Source: Sedimenticola hydrogenitrophicus (GTDB lineage: Bacteria > Pseudomonadota > Gammaproteobacteria > Chromatiales > Chromatiaceae). Taken from it: a stretch of 60,319 nt of DNA. The notes beneath the pieces were generated by a model. That model made no database searches and was not told the origin of the DNA. It was given only the letters and a program-made list of their open reading frames with translations. The DNA lies in assembly GCF_029017505.1 (NCBI RefSeq), contig NZ_JAQGEI010000037.1, positions 1 through 60,319 on the forward strand, in the 5' to 3' direction. Positions 8,509 to 16,620 of the stretch are shown piece after piece (positions within the stretch are counted from its first letter, which is position 1; each line of letters opens with the position of its first letter). The translations under genes were made by a program, and so were the position numbers.

Positions 8509-9588
8509 ATGTTTTACCGTGAAGCTGGAGAATTCAAGGCATCCTACAAGGCGGATCAGGCGATCCTGCCCATCCGTCAGGATCGCTGGTTCATATGGGC
8601 CATATTGGCCGTCGCCTTCCTGGTAATCCCTGCCGTTTCGAGCGATTACTGGCTGGGCACCATCATGTTGCCGTTCCTGATCCTGGCGCTGGCCGCGATC
8701 GGCCTCAACGTACTGACCGGTTATGCCGGACAGCTTAGTCTGGGTACCGGCGGCTTCATGGCCACCGGCGCCTTTGCCGCCTACAAACTGGCTACCATGT
8801 TCCCGGGCATGCACATCCTGTTGGTGCTGCTGTTCTCCGGCACCATCACCGCCGGCGTCGGCATCCTGTTCGGCATCCCGTCGCTGCGCATCAAGGGCTT
8901 CTATCTGGCGGTGGCCACCCTGGCGTCCCAGTTCTTCCTGATCTGGATGTTCAACAAGTTCGGCTGGTTCACCAACTACAGCTCCTCCGGCGTGATCAGC
9001 GCGCCGCCCATGACCGCCATCGGCGACGTGCTGGTGACCGGGGCGCATGCCACTGTGACGGCCAAGTACCTGTTTGCCCTGAGCATCGTCACCCTGCTCG
9101 CCCTGATCACCAAGAATCTGGTGCGTTCCAACATCGGTCGCGAATGGATGGCGGTGCGCGACATGGATATCGCCGCGGAGATCATCGGCATCAAGATGCT
9201 GCCCACCAAGCTGAAGGCCTTCGCCTATAGTTCCTTCCTGTGCGGGATTGCCGGCGCACTCTGGGCCTTTGTCCATACCGGATCGGTGGAACCGCTGGCG
9301 TTCGATGTGAACCGCTCGTTCCAGATCCTGTTCATGATCATCATTGGTGGTCTCGGCTCCATCATGGGCGCCTTTCTGGGTTCGGCCTTTATCGTGCTGT
9401 TGCCGATCTTCCTCTCCAATGCACCCCACTGGTTCGGGCTCGATATCCCGGTGGATCTCATTTCACACATCGAAGCGATGGTATTCGGTGCGTTGATTAT
9501 CTTTTTCCTGATTGTCGAGCCGCATGGTCTCGCCCGGCTCTGGCAGATTACCAAGGAAAAACTGCGGCTCTGGCCGTTCCCTTACTAG
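8509..9588 (+). CDS. livM: ABC transporter permease, LivM type
   Basis: A 359-residue inner-membrane permease with about nine hydrophobic helices. LNVLTGYAGQLSLGTGGF near residue 68 and GREWMAVRDMDIAAEIIGI near 207 are family hallmarks. The C-terminus ends in the usual EPHGLARLW segment. It is translationally linked to the LivH-type gene by a 3-bp gap. Confidence 0.92.
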   Translation: MFYREAGEFKASYKADQAILPIRQDRWFIWAILAVAFLVIPAVSSDYWLGTIMLPFLILALAAIGLNVLTGYAGQLSLGTGGFMATGAFAAYKLATMFPGMHILLVLLFSGTITAGVGILFGIPSLRIKGFYLAVATLASQFFLIWMFNKFGWFTNYSSSGVISAPPMTAIGDVLVTGAHATVTAKYLFALSIVTLLALITKNLVRSNIGREWMAVRDMDIAAEIIGIKMLPTKLKAFAYSSFLCGIAGALWAFVHTGSVEPLAFDVNRSFQILFMIIIGGLGSIMGAFLGSAFIVLLPIFLSNAPHWFGLDIPVDLISHIEAMVFGALIIFFLIVEPHGLARLWQITKEKLRLWPFPY

Positions 9589-9657
9589 GCTTTAGACATG
9601 CAAGTTCAACAGTCCGGTCAGGATAACTTGTGATTGTTCAGATGGAGGAAACAACGA

Positions 9658-10986
9658 GTGAATATTAAAAAAGTTAAAACCGGTATTATCGCCGCCGCCG
9701 TAGGCATGGCCTGCCTGGTATCCACGCCGGCTGTCATGGCCGCGGAGAGCCAGTACATCGGCTCTCTGGTCTACCGCACCGGCCCCTACGCGCCGGGTGG
9801 TATCCCCTGGGCCGATGGCTTTGCCGATTACATCAACCTGCTCAACGAGCGTGATGGTGGTATCAACGGCGTCAAGCTCAATCTGGAAGAGTGCGACACC
9901 GCCTACAACACCGACAAGGGCGTGGAGTGTTATGAACGGCTGAAGGGCAACGGACCCACCGGGATGCCGGCGGTGATGCCCCTCTCCACCGGTATCACCT
10001 ATGCCCTGCTGGACCGCGTGGTGGCCGACAAGATCCCGCTCATCACTTCCGGTTACGGCCGTGCTGACGGTTCCGATGGGACCATCTTCCCTTACGTCTT
10101 CGTACCGCCGGCAACCTACTGGGGTGGCGCCGATATCGCCATCAACTACATCTCCCAGCAGGAAGGCGGGTACGGCAACCTGAAGGGCAAGAAGATCGCC
10201 CTGGTCTACCATGACTCCGCCTATGGCAAGGAGCCGATCAAGACCCTCGAAGCGTTGGCTGCCCAGCACGGCTTTAACCTCACCCTGTTCCCGGTGCCGC
10301 ACCCCGGACTGGAACAGAAATCGACCTGGCTGAAGATCGGTCGGCAGCTGCGTCCGGACTATGTCCTGATGTGGGGCTGGGGCGTGATGAACGCCACGGC
10401 TATCAAGGAGGCTGCGGCGGTCAACTTTCCGCGTGAGAAATTCATCGGTGTCTGGTGGTCAGGCAACGATGCCGACATGGTGCCGGCCGGCGACGCGGCG
10501 GTGGGTTACAAATCCCTGCAGTTCAACGGTGTAGGCGCAGACTTCGAAGTGCACAAGATGATCAAGCAGGTGCTCTACGCCAACGGCAAGGGTTCCGCCA
10601 AGTCCGAGGCGGGTATCGGCGAGGTGGCCTACAACCGGGGCGTACAGAGCGCGGTCATCCTGACCGAGGCCCTGCAGGGCGCCATGAACGAGTTTGGCAA
10701 CAAACCGGTCACCGGTGAACAGGTACAGTGGGCCCTGGATCGTCTCGACATCGACGAGGCACGCCTGAAAGCGATCGGTGCCGAGGGTCTGTTCGACCCG
10801 ATCAAGCTGAGCTGTGCCGACCATCTCGGCAAGGGACGCGCCAAGATGACCCAGTGGGATGGTAGCCAGTGGAAGTCGATCAGCGACTGGATCGAGCCCA
10901 ACAACGAGATGCTTGGCGCCATGTACAAGGAATCCGCGGCGGCCTACGCCAAGGAGAAAGGCATCACCCCGCGTGCGTGTAACTGA
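9658..10986 (+). CDS. periplasmic substrate-binding protein of the HAAT importer
   Basis: A 442-residue exported solute-binding protein. GTG 9658 is chosen because ggagg lies 10 nt upstream and because it gives a clean Sec signal peptide: two lysines, a hydrophobic core, and cleavage after PAVMA near residue 26. The mature part shows the type I periplasmic-binding fold (IGSLVYRTGPYAPGG, ...GKKIALVYHDSAYGKE...). It is longer than Escherichia coli LivK (about 370), which suggests a ligand other than leucine. Two stem-loops follow the stop codon, a common way to raise the amount of binding-protein mRNA over permease mRNA. Confidence 0.9.
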   Translation: MNIKKVKTGIIAAAVGMACLVSTPAVMAAESQYIGSLVYRTGPYAPGGIPWADGFADYINLLNERDGGINGVKLNLEECDTAYNTDKGVECYERLKGNGPTGMPAVMPLSTGITYALLDRVVADKIPLITSGYGRADGSDGTIFPYVFVPPATYWGGADIAINYISQQEGGYGNLKGKKIALVYHDSAYGKEPIKTLEALAAQHGFNLTLFPVPHPGLEQKSTWLKIGRQLRPDYVLMWGWGVMNATAIKEAAAVNFPREKFIGVWWSGNDADMVPAGDAAVGYKSLQFNGVGADFEVHKMIKQVLYANGKGSAKSEAGIGEVAYNRGVQSAVILTEALQGAMNEFGNKPVTGEQVQWALDRLDIDEARLKAIGAEGLFDPIKLSCADHLGKGRAKMTQWDGSQWKSISDWIEPNNEMLGAMYKESAAAYAKEKGITPRACN

Positions 10987-10995
10987 TCGCGGTTA

Positions 10996-11050
10996 GCGGT
11001 GGAGCGCATCCACCGCACGAGGTCCCCGCGGCCGTCACGGCTGCGGGGAC
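10996..11050 (+). other. paired stem-loops between binding-protein and second ATPase genes
   Basis: gcggtgga/tccaccgc (10996-11016) and gtccccgc/gcggggac (11022-11050) are perfect hairpins with no U-tract. They are likely mRNA-stabilising or attenuating structures and not full terminators, because the operon's last ATPase lies downstream. Confidence 0.5.
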
Positions 11051-11084
11051 ATCTCCCCACACACAGAGATTGAACAGGCACAGC

Positions 11085-11900
11085 ATGACTGACAACGCAC
11101 ATGCCTTTTTAGAGGTCAACAACATCGAGGTGATCTACGATCACGTCATCCTGGTGCTGAAGGGGGTCTCCCTGGAGGTGCCGAAAGGCGGCATCGTCGC
11201 CCTGCTCGGTGCCAACGGTGCGGGCAAGTCCACCACCCTCAAGGCGATCTCCAACCTGCTTGGCGCGGAACGCGGAGATGTCACCAAGGGCAACATCCTC
11301 TACAAGGGTGAGGCGGTCGAGAGCCTGAATCCATCGGACCTGGTAAAACGCGGCGTCATTCAGGTGATGGAGGGGCGTCACTGCTTCGAACACCTGACCA
11401 TCGAAGAGAATCTGCTCACCGGCGCCTATACCCGCCGCGACGGGCGCAAGGCGATCGCCCAGAGCCTGGAACTGATCTACGACTATTTTCCCCGACTGCG
11501 CGAACGCCGCAGCAGTCAGGCCGGTTACACCTCCGGCGGCGAGCAACAGATGTGCGCCATCGGCCGCGCCATGCTGGCGCAACCGGAGATGATTCTGCTG
11601 GACGAACCCTCCATGGGGCTGGCGCCCCAGCTGGTGGAAGAGATCTTCGAGATCGTCAAGAAACTGAATCAGAACGAAGGGGTCAGCTTCCTGCTGGCCG
11701 AACAGAATACCAATGTCGCCCTGCGCTATTCCGACTATGGCTACATCATGGAAAACGGGCGCGTGGTCATGGAAGGCAACGCCAAAGAGCTCGGCGAGAA
11801 TGAGGATGTCAAGGAGTTCTATCTGGGCCTCTCCACCGAGGGTCGCAAGAGCTTCCGCGACGTCAAGAACTACCGCCGCCGCAAGCGCTGGCTGGCATAG
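11085..11900 (+). CDS. livF: ABC transporter ATPase, LivF type
   Basis: A 271-residue second ATPase of the same importer. Walker A GANGAGKST is at 42-50, the signature YTSGGEQQMCAIGRA lies near 148, and Walker B ILLLDEPSMGLAP follows. ATG 11085 is preferred over TTG 11070, although the ribosome site (aggcacagc) is weak. The C-terminal tail after GLSTEGRKSF is rich in Arg/Lys and longer than in E. coli LivF. This gene closes the transporter block; a family A repeat element follows 54 bp later. Confidence 0.9.
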   Translation: MTDNAHAFLEVNNIEVIYDHVILVLKGVSLEVPKGGIVALLGANGAGKSTTLKAISNLLGAERGDVTKGNILYKGEAVESLNPSDLVKRGVIQVMEGRHCFEHLTIEENLLTGAYTRRDGRKAIAQSLELIYDYFPRLRERRSSQAGYTSGGEQQMCAIGRAMLAQPEMILLDEPSMGLAPQLVEEIFEIVKKLNQNEGVSFLLAEQNTNVALRYSDYGYIMENGRVVMEGNAKELGENEDVKEFYLGLSTEGRKSFRDVKNYRRRKRWLA

Positions 11901-11954
11901 CGATATCAGCGTGGCGGCGCGTGATCGCCACGGATTCCATCGGAGACAATTGTA

Positions 11955-12113
11955 GGGTTCGCGCAAGAATAATTCCGTAGTACCGAGGGCGTTCCTGGAC
12001 CCCGCTGGCAAGGCACGCTTTGCAGGCAATGGCTGTTCCCTTGGCAAAAAGCGTAACGCCGCCAGCGGGGTCCAGGGGCGATCGAATACAGGAACTTATT
12101 CTTGCGCGAGCCC
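11955..12113. repeat. family A MITE-like element, copy 1 (159 bp)
   Basis: Terminal inverted repeats begin gggttcgcgcaagaataa and end ttattcttgcgcgagccc. An inner stem pairs cctggaccccgctggc with gccagcggggtccagg. Copy 2 (22411-22569) has the same 159-bp length and nearly the same sequence, and an interrupted copy 3 is at 49696-49960. TTA follows the right end in all three copies. No coding capacity. Confidence 0.85.
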
Positions 12114-12218
12114 TTAGCGGTATGTGGCATGGATACCCGCCACAGCGCCCAAGGCATCCCGAGGCAAATGCAACGGTCGTTTGCCCTGATCGGTAAATCA
12201 CACCAGGCAGGCAGTACC

Positions 12219-13454
12219 ATGACAAACTATTACGATGAACTGGAAACCCGGGATCCCCGGACACGGCAGCAGGCACTGATCAAGTCGGTCGCCGCGCAGG
12301 TCGGCCATGCCAAGGCCGAGGCCCCGGCCTATGGCCGGATCCTGGCCGAATTTGATCCAACCGAGATTACCTCCGCGGAAGCGGTGGCCCGGTTGCCGCT
12401 TACCCGCAAGTCATCGCTGATTGAGCTGCAGCAGGACGCAAGGCCTTTTGGCGGCATGGCGGCGATCAAGTCACCCAACCTGGCCTATCTGTTCGCCTCT
12501 CCGGGTCCGATTTACGAACCGGGCTCGAAACGGCACGACGCCTGGCGTTTTGCGCGGGCCCTGTTTGCCGCCGGTTTCCGCACCGGCGAGTTGGTGCATA
12601 ACTGTTTCTCCTACCATTTCGTTCCGGCTGGCGCCATGCTCGACAGTGGCGCCCACGCCCTGGGTTGCACGGTAATCCCCGCCGGGGTCGGCCAGACCGA
12701 GCTGCAGGTGCAGACCATTGCCGACCTGCGGCCGGACGGCTACGTGGGTACCCCCTCGTTTCTCAAGATCATCCTGGAAAAAGCGGATGAGATGGGAGTG
12801 GACGTCAGCAGCCTGAAGAAGGCGCTGGTCTCGGGCGAGGCGCTGCCGGCGCCGCTACGCGAGGGCTTCAACAAGCGGGGCATCCAGGTCCTGCAGTGCT
12901 ACGCTACCGCCGATCTCGGCGTCATCGCCTATGAGACCGAGTCCATGGAGGGGCTGGTGATCGATGAGGGGGTCTATGTGGAGATCGTCCGCCCCGGCAC
13001 CGGTGAACCGGTGGCCGATGGCGATGTGGGCGAGGTGGTGGTCACCAGCCTCAACCCGGACTATCCACTGATCCGCTTCGCCACCGGCGATCTCTCGGCC
13101 ATCCTGCCCGGAATCAGCCCCTGTGGCCGCACCAACCGGCGCATCAAGGGCTGGCTGGGGCGCGCAGACCAGACCGCCAAGGTGCGGGGCATGTTCATCC
13201 ATCCGGAGCAGGTGGATCGGGTGATCAAGCGCCACCCGCAGATCCGCAAGGCGTGCCTGCTGGTCGACTGGGTCAATGAGAGCGACCAGATCACCCTGCA
13301 GTACGAAGCGGAGAGCCCATCACCGGAACTCGACCAGGCGATCGCCGAGAGCATCCGGGATATTTGCAAAGTCCGCGGCGAAACCCGCTGCATGCCCCTC
13401 AACACCCTGCCGAACGACGGCAAGGTGATAGACGACATCCGGAAATACGACTGA
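12219..13454 (+). CDS. PaaK-like phenylacetate-CoA ligase family protein with altered P-loop
   Basis: A 411-residue member of the adenylate-forming phenylacetate-CoA ligase family: VLQCYATADLGVIAYE near 225-240, the TGDLSAIL segment, and a C-terminal domain with KVRGMFIHPEQVD. The usual SSGTTG phosphate-binding loop is absent. The corresponding place reads FASPGPIYEPG (92-102). ATP use is therefore uncertain: it may be a divergent ligase, or it may bind CoA esters without adenylation. ATG 12219 follows aggcaggcag; longer in-frame starts run into the family A repeat. It lies 318 bp after the LivF gene and probably belongs to the same catabolic set. Confidence 0.75.
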   Translation: MTNYYDELETRDPRTRQQALIKSVAAQVGHAKAEAPAYGRILAEFDPTEITSAEAVARLPLTRKSSLIELQQDARPFGGMAAIKSPNLAYLFASPGPIYEPGSKRHDAWRFARALFAAGFRTGELVHNCFSYHFVPAGAMLDSGAHALGCTVIPAGVGQTELQVQTIADLRPDGYVGTPSFLKIILEKADEMGVDVSSLKKALVSGEALPAPLREGFNKRGIQVLQCYATADLGVIAYETESMEGLVIDEGVYVEIVRPGTGEPVADGDVGEVVVTSLNPDYPLIRFATGDLSAILPGISPCGRTNRRIKGWLGRADQTAKVRGMFIHPEQVDRVIKRHPQIRKACLLVDWVNESDQITLQYEAESPSPELDQAIAESIRDICKVRGETRCMPLNTLPNDGKVIDDIRKYD

Positions 13455-13457
13455 GCG

Positions 13458-13677
13458 GAATGGTTCTCGCGGAGACATCCAGTAATATTTGTAGCCTGGA
13501 TGGAGCCCACTCCCTGGACGCTTAACAAGCGCACAGTCCCCGACGGGCGAAATCCGGGACGGCGTTGTGCCGAACCCCCCCGGATTCCGCCGCCATGATC
13601 GCATGCGGTTTAGCCTGTTGGGGAATAGCGGCTTCATCCAGGCTACGCTGCTGGAATGGTTCTCGCGGGACAGCGAC
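13458..13677. repeat. inverted repeat bracketed by 16-bp direct repeats
   Basis: gtagcctggatg... (from 13491) pairs with catccaggctac (13635-13646). The block is bracketed by ggaatggttctcgcgg at about 13457 and again at about 13654. This looks like a small inserted element or a duplication. The rest of 13455-13810 shows no gene. Confidence 0.6.
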
Positions 13678-13810
13678 GGGATGCCATGGCTCCCCATGGG
13701 GATTGATGCGGTTCGTGCCTCGCCGGAATCCTGCGCTGAATCCAGGGTTGATGAACGCATTGCACTGCAATAAAAGTACAGGCTGACTATTTTTCTGGCA
13801 AAATGGCGCA

Positions 13811-14914
13811 ATGAAAAACCAAAGCTTTCTCGCCGGCTATCGGGTGCTGGATCTGTCCCAGTATATCCCCGGCCCGTTCGCCACCAGGATGCTCTCCGAC
13901 CTGGGTGCCGACGTGATCAAGGTGGAACCGCCACGCGGCGATCCGATGCGCAACTTCATGCTCTCGGACAACGCCACCCCTTCGGCGCTCTATCGACATC
14001 TGAATCGCGGCAAGCGGGTGGTCCGGCTGGATCTGAAATCGGATCAGGGCAAGGCCGAACTGAGCCGGTTACTGAAACAGGCCGATGTATTGCTGGAGTC
14101 GTTCCGTCCCGGGGTAATGGAGCGTCTCGGTTTTGACCGCAACCGGCTGGAACTGCTCAATCCGCAGCTGATCCATTGCGCCCTCTCCGGGTTCGGACAG
14201 AACGGTCCCTACCGCGACCACGCCGGGCACGATCTGACTTACTGCGCGGCCAGCGGTGCGCTGAGCGCCACCGGCACCCTCGACCAGCCGATGATCATCT
14301 TCCCGCCGCTGGCGGACCATGCCGGGGCCATGCAGGCGGTGACGGCGATCCAGTCGGCCCTGTTGGGGCGGGCAAAGAGCGGCAAGGGGGCGTTTATCGA
14401 CATCAGCCTGTTCGATTCGGCCATGGCCTGGCAGTACCTGGGATTGAGCGAAGCGGAAGAGAAGGCCGGCACGCAACGGGAACGGCTGCTGCTGAACGGC
14501 GGTGCCGCCTGTTACAACATCTACCGGACAGCGGACAACCAGTTCCTCGCCCTGGCGCCGTTGGAGGCCAAGTTCTGGCGCGCCTTCTGCGAGGCGGTGG
14601 ATCGTTCGGCCTGGATCCCCCGGCAGTTGGAGACCATGCCCCAGACCGCGCTGATCGGCGAACTGAGCGAGCTGTTCCTCTCCCAGCCGCTGGAACACTG
14701 GCAACATCTGCTGGGTGACGTCGACTGCTGCTTTGAGACCATTCCCACCCTGGATCAGGCAAAGAACCACCCGCAGGTGGAGGCCCGGGGGCTGCTGAAC
14801 GATTGGGAACCGGCCTATCCGGCCTGGATCAACGGCGCCCCCTGCCGCCTGCCCCATCGGCTGCTGGAGATCGGGGATGGGGAGAGTGTGGAGTGGTTGC
14901 CTGACGCGCCATGA
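13811..14914 (+). CDS. CaiB/BaiF family III CoA transferase, alpha-methylacyl-CoA racemase-like
   Basis: A 367-residue protein of the family III CoA-transferase/AMACR fold. The N-terminal signature VLDLSQYIPGPFATRMLSDLGADVIKVEPP is followed by RVVRLDLKS. H140 in GHDLTY and D169 in LADHAGA lie where methylacyl-CoA racemases carry their catalytic His/Asp pair, and the length is that of racemases, shorter than formyl-CoA transferase. The likely reaction is inversion of a 2-methylacyl-CoA, with CoA transfer as the alternative. That fits an island with an acyl-CoA synthetase, an importer and LiuR-like operators. ATG 13811 is the first start after a repeat. Confidence 0.85.
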   Translation: MKNQSFLAGYRVLDLSQYIPGPFATRMLSDLGADVIKVEPPRGDPMRNFMLSDNATPSALYRHLNRGKRVVRLDLKSDQGKAELSRLLKQADVLLESFRPGVMERLGFDRNRLELLNPQLIHCALSGFGQNGPYRDHAGHDLTYCAASGALSATGTLDQPMIIFPPLADHAGAMQAVTAIQSALLGRAKSGKGAFIDISLFDSAMAWQYLGLSEAEEKAGTQRERLLLNGGAACYNIYRTADNQFLALAPLEAKFWRAFCEAVDRSAWIPRQLETMPQTALIGELSELFLSQPLEHWQHLLGDVDCCFETIPTLDQAKNHPQVEARGLLNDWEPAYPAWINGAPCRLPHRLLEIGDGESVEWLPDAP

Positions 14915-14979
14915 CGGAACCCCAACGGGCCTGAAATTCGTTATTGAACCGCGAAAGACACGAAAAACACGAAAGTTAC

Positions 14980-16353
14980 CTATAGCCGATGCCCCAGCTT
15001 GCGCAGATGCTGTCGCACATTCTGCTCGGCCAAGGGTATCAGTTTCCGGTTGATGCCATGGTAGAGAGTCTTGACGATCCGATCCAGGTCATCTCCCTGC
15101 TCCACCAGCGCCTGGATCTGCGCCTCCCGCTCCCGGCGATGCTGCAGGGTCTTCTCCAGCAGATGGGTACCGCCGATCGGGATGCCGTGGGATGAGACGA
15201 TCGCCCGGGGCTGCAGATCGATTATCCGCTGCAGGGTATCGAAGTAGTCCTGCATATTGCCTTCCGGTTCGGGGATCACCACCGTGGCCAGCGGTTGCAC
15301 CAGGTCCGCCACGAAGAACCAGGACATGTCCACCGGGGCCAGCCCGATCATGCCGTCATCGTGTCCGGGCAGTTCATAACAGTGCACGTCGCGCCCCAGC
15401 CAGCGGGTCAGCCGGGTCCCCTCCTCCACGGGCACGAACTCGATGCCGTCCAGGTAGTCGGCACCGTTATGCTGCAGCAGGTACTCGCGGGTTTTGACCG
15501 AGCTAAGCATCGGCAGCCCCAACCGCCGGGCAATCTCCGGGGAGCGTTCATGATGATCCCGGTGGTGGTGGGTGATCAGGATGCCATCCACCGGATAGCG
15601 CTCCAGGGTATTGAACAGCAGTCCCAGCACCTCGTCCGAGGCCGGGGCCGGGTCCACCAGATAGCGCGGCGCCCCGCCGTCACCGACGATCAGGGCATAG
15701 GTATACTCGGCCGGCGGCAGGGTGTTGGAGCGGGTGGGGATATACCCGAGCCCGCGAATCATCTCCAGATAGGCGAGCTCGCGCTGTTCATCGTAGTCGA
15801 GGCTGAACGGCTCGATCACGCTGGTGGTGATGTCCTCGGCCAGCGCCCGGGCGGTGCGCATGATCGGCACCACCATCATCCCCTGGCCGGACTCGTAGCG
15901 CTCCAGGAACGCCTCCCGGTGCAGCCAGTCCGACCAGGCGATCTCGTCGCTGGCCGGGGTAAACGTCGGCTTGGAGCGGAGCACAATCTTGTAGTAGTGG
16001 GCGTGGAAGCGTACCGGCTCGAAAGTTGGAGTGGCGGCGACCCCAATCAACTCGATCCGCTCCACTTGATCCTGTTCGAGAGCCTGTTCCAAGTCGAAAG
16101 CCAATTCCTCGTCCAGTTCCCGTATCAGGGCGCGGATCCGTTCCGGTCGAAACCCGGCAAGGTGCGGGTGACTGTAACTGAAACCGGCATCCTCCTCGTC
16201 CACCTTGCCGCCGGGAAAGGCGTAATAGCCGGGAAAGGCGCGCAGATAGTCCTGGCGTCTGATTACAAACACCTCATCCCCATGTACAAGTACGGCAGTT
16301 ACGGCATCACGCATGACAACATCCCAATCCAGGTTTGTTGCAGATGATACCAT
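14980..16353 (-). CDS. Nudix hydrolase fused to a metallo-beta-lactamase-fold hydrolase
   Basis: A 457-residue fusion. Residues about 12-160 form a Nudix domain whose box is split: PGGKVDEED, then about 23 residues, then RELDEEL. Such an insertion recalls NUDT19/RP2-type CoA diphosphatases. Residues about 215-440 form an MBL domain with HHHRDHHE (the zinc-binding HxHxDH motif), LPGHDDG and SSHGIPIGG, close to the LACTB2 group. ATG 16353 is chosen over GTG 16359 because caggtg lies just upstream. It is convergent with the racemase-like gene. A role in hydrolysing CoA derivatives would fit the neighbourhood but is inference. Confidence 0.82.
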   Translation of the reverse strand: MVSSATNLDWDVVMRDAVTAVLVHGDEVFVIRRQDYLRAFPGYYAFPGGKVDEEDAGFSYSHPHLAGFRPERIRALIRELDEELAFDLEQALEQDQVERIELIGVAATPTFEPVRFHAHYYKIVLRSKPTFTPASDEIAWSDWLHREAFLERYESGQGMMVVPIMRTARALAEDITTSVIEPFSLDYDEQRELAYLEMIRGLGYIPTRSNTLPPAEYTYALIVGDGGAPRYLVDPAPASDEVLGLLFNTLERYPVDGILITHHHRDHHERSPEIARRLGLPMLSSVKTREYLLQHNGADYLDGIEFVPVEEGTRLTRWLGRDVHCYELPGHDDGMIGLAPVDMSWFFVADLVQPLATVVIPEPEGNMQDYFDTLQRIIDLQPRAIVSSHGIPIGGTHLLEKTLQHRREREAQIQALVEQGDDLDRIVKTLYHGINRKLIPLAEQNVRQHLRKLGHRL

Positions 16354-16409
16354 AGGCACCTGCCGGCGGGCTCAATCACCCACTAACCCGATGGTTTATG
16401 CAAGTACTT

Positions 16410-16477
16410 GTAGGGTGGATAAGCTTGCGCATCCACCGCCCCCGGGCCGATATCGCGGCGAGGCGCCGCTCCTACAG
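16410..16477. repeat. intergenic repeat with gtaggagcggcgcc-type arm
   Basis: tgtagggtggataagcttgc is followed by tcgcggcgaggcgccgctcctac. The last part is shared with the repeat at 53181-53272. No gene is seen between 16354 and 16620. Confidence 0.5.
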
Positions 16478-16620
16478 GTCGATTTTTACCATGACCGGGG
16501 TAATAACAAACCAACCGATAGTTTCTGTGGACCCAGGACGGTCGGGCAGCGTTGTCGGCCGCGAATGAACGGGAATACTCTCCTGCCCGAATGCCCCCTC
16601 CCCTGGCGTGGCATGGTCTC

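Noticed and set aside
7789-9429. A 546-codon open frame on the minus strand across the two permease genes
   Set aside because: Its composition (Gly/Gln/His/Asp-rich) is a mirror of hydrophobic permease codons; no ribosome site or homology.
10996-11050. The stem-loops after the binding-protein gene as a full terminator
   Set aside because: There is no T-run and the last transporter gene lies directly downstream, so an mRNA-stability role is more likely.
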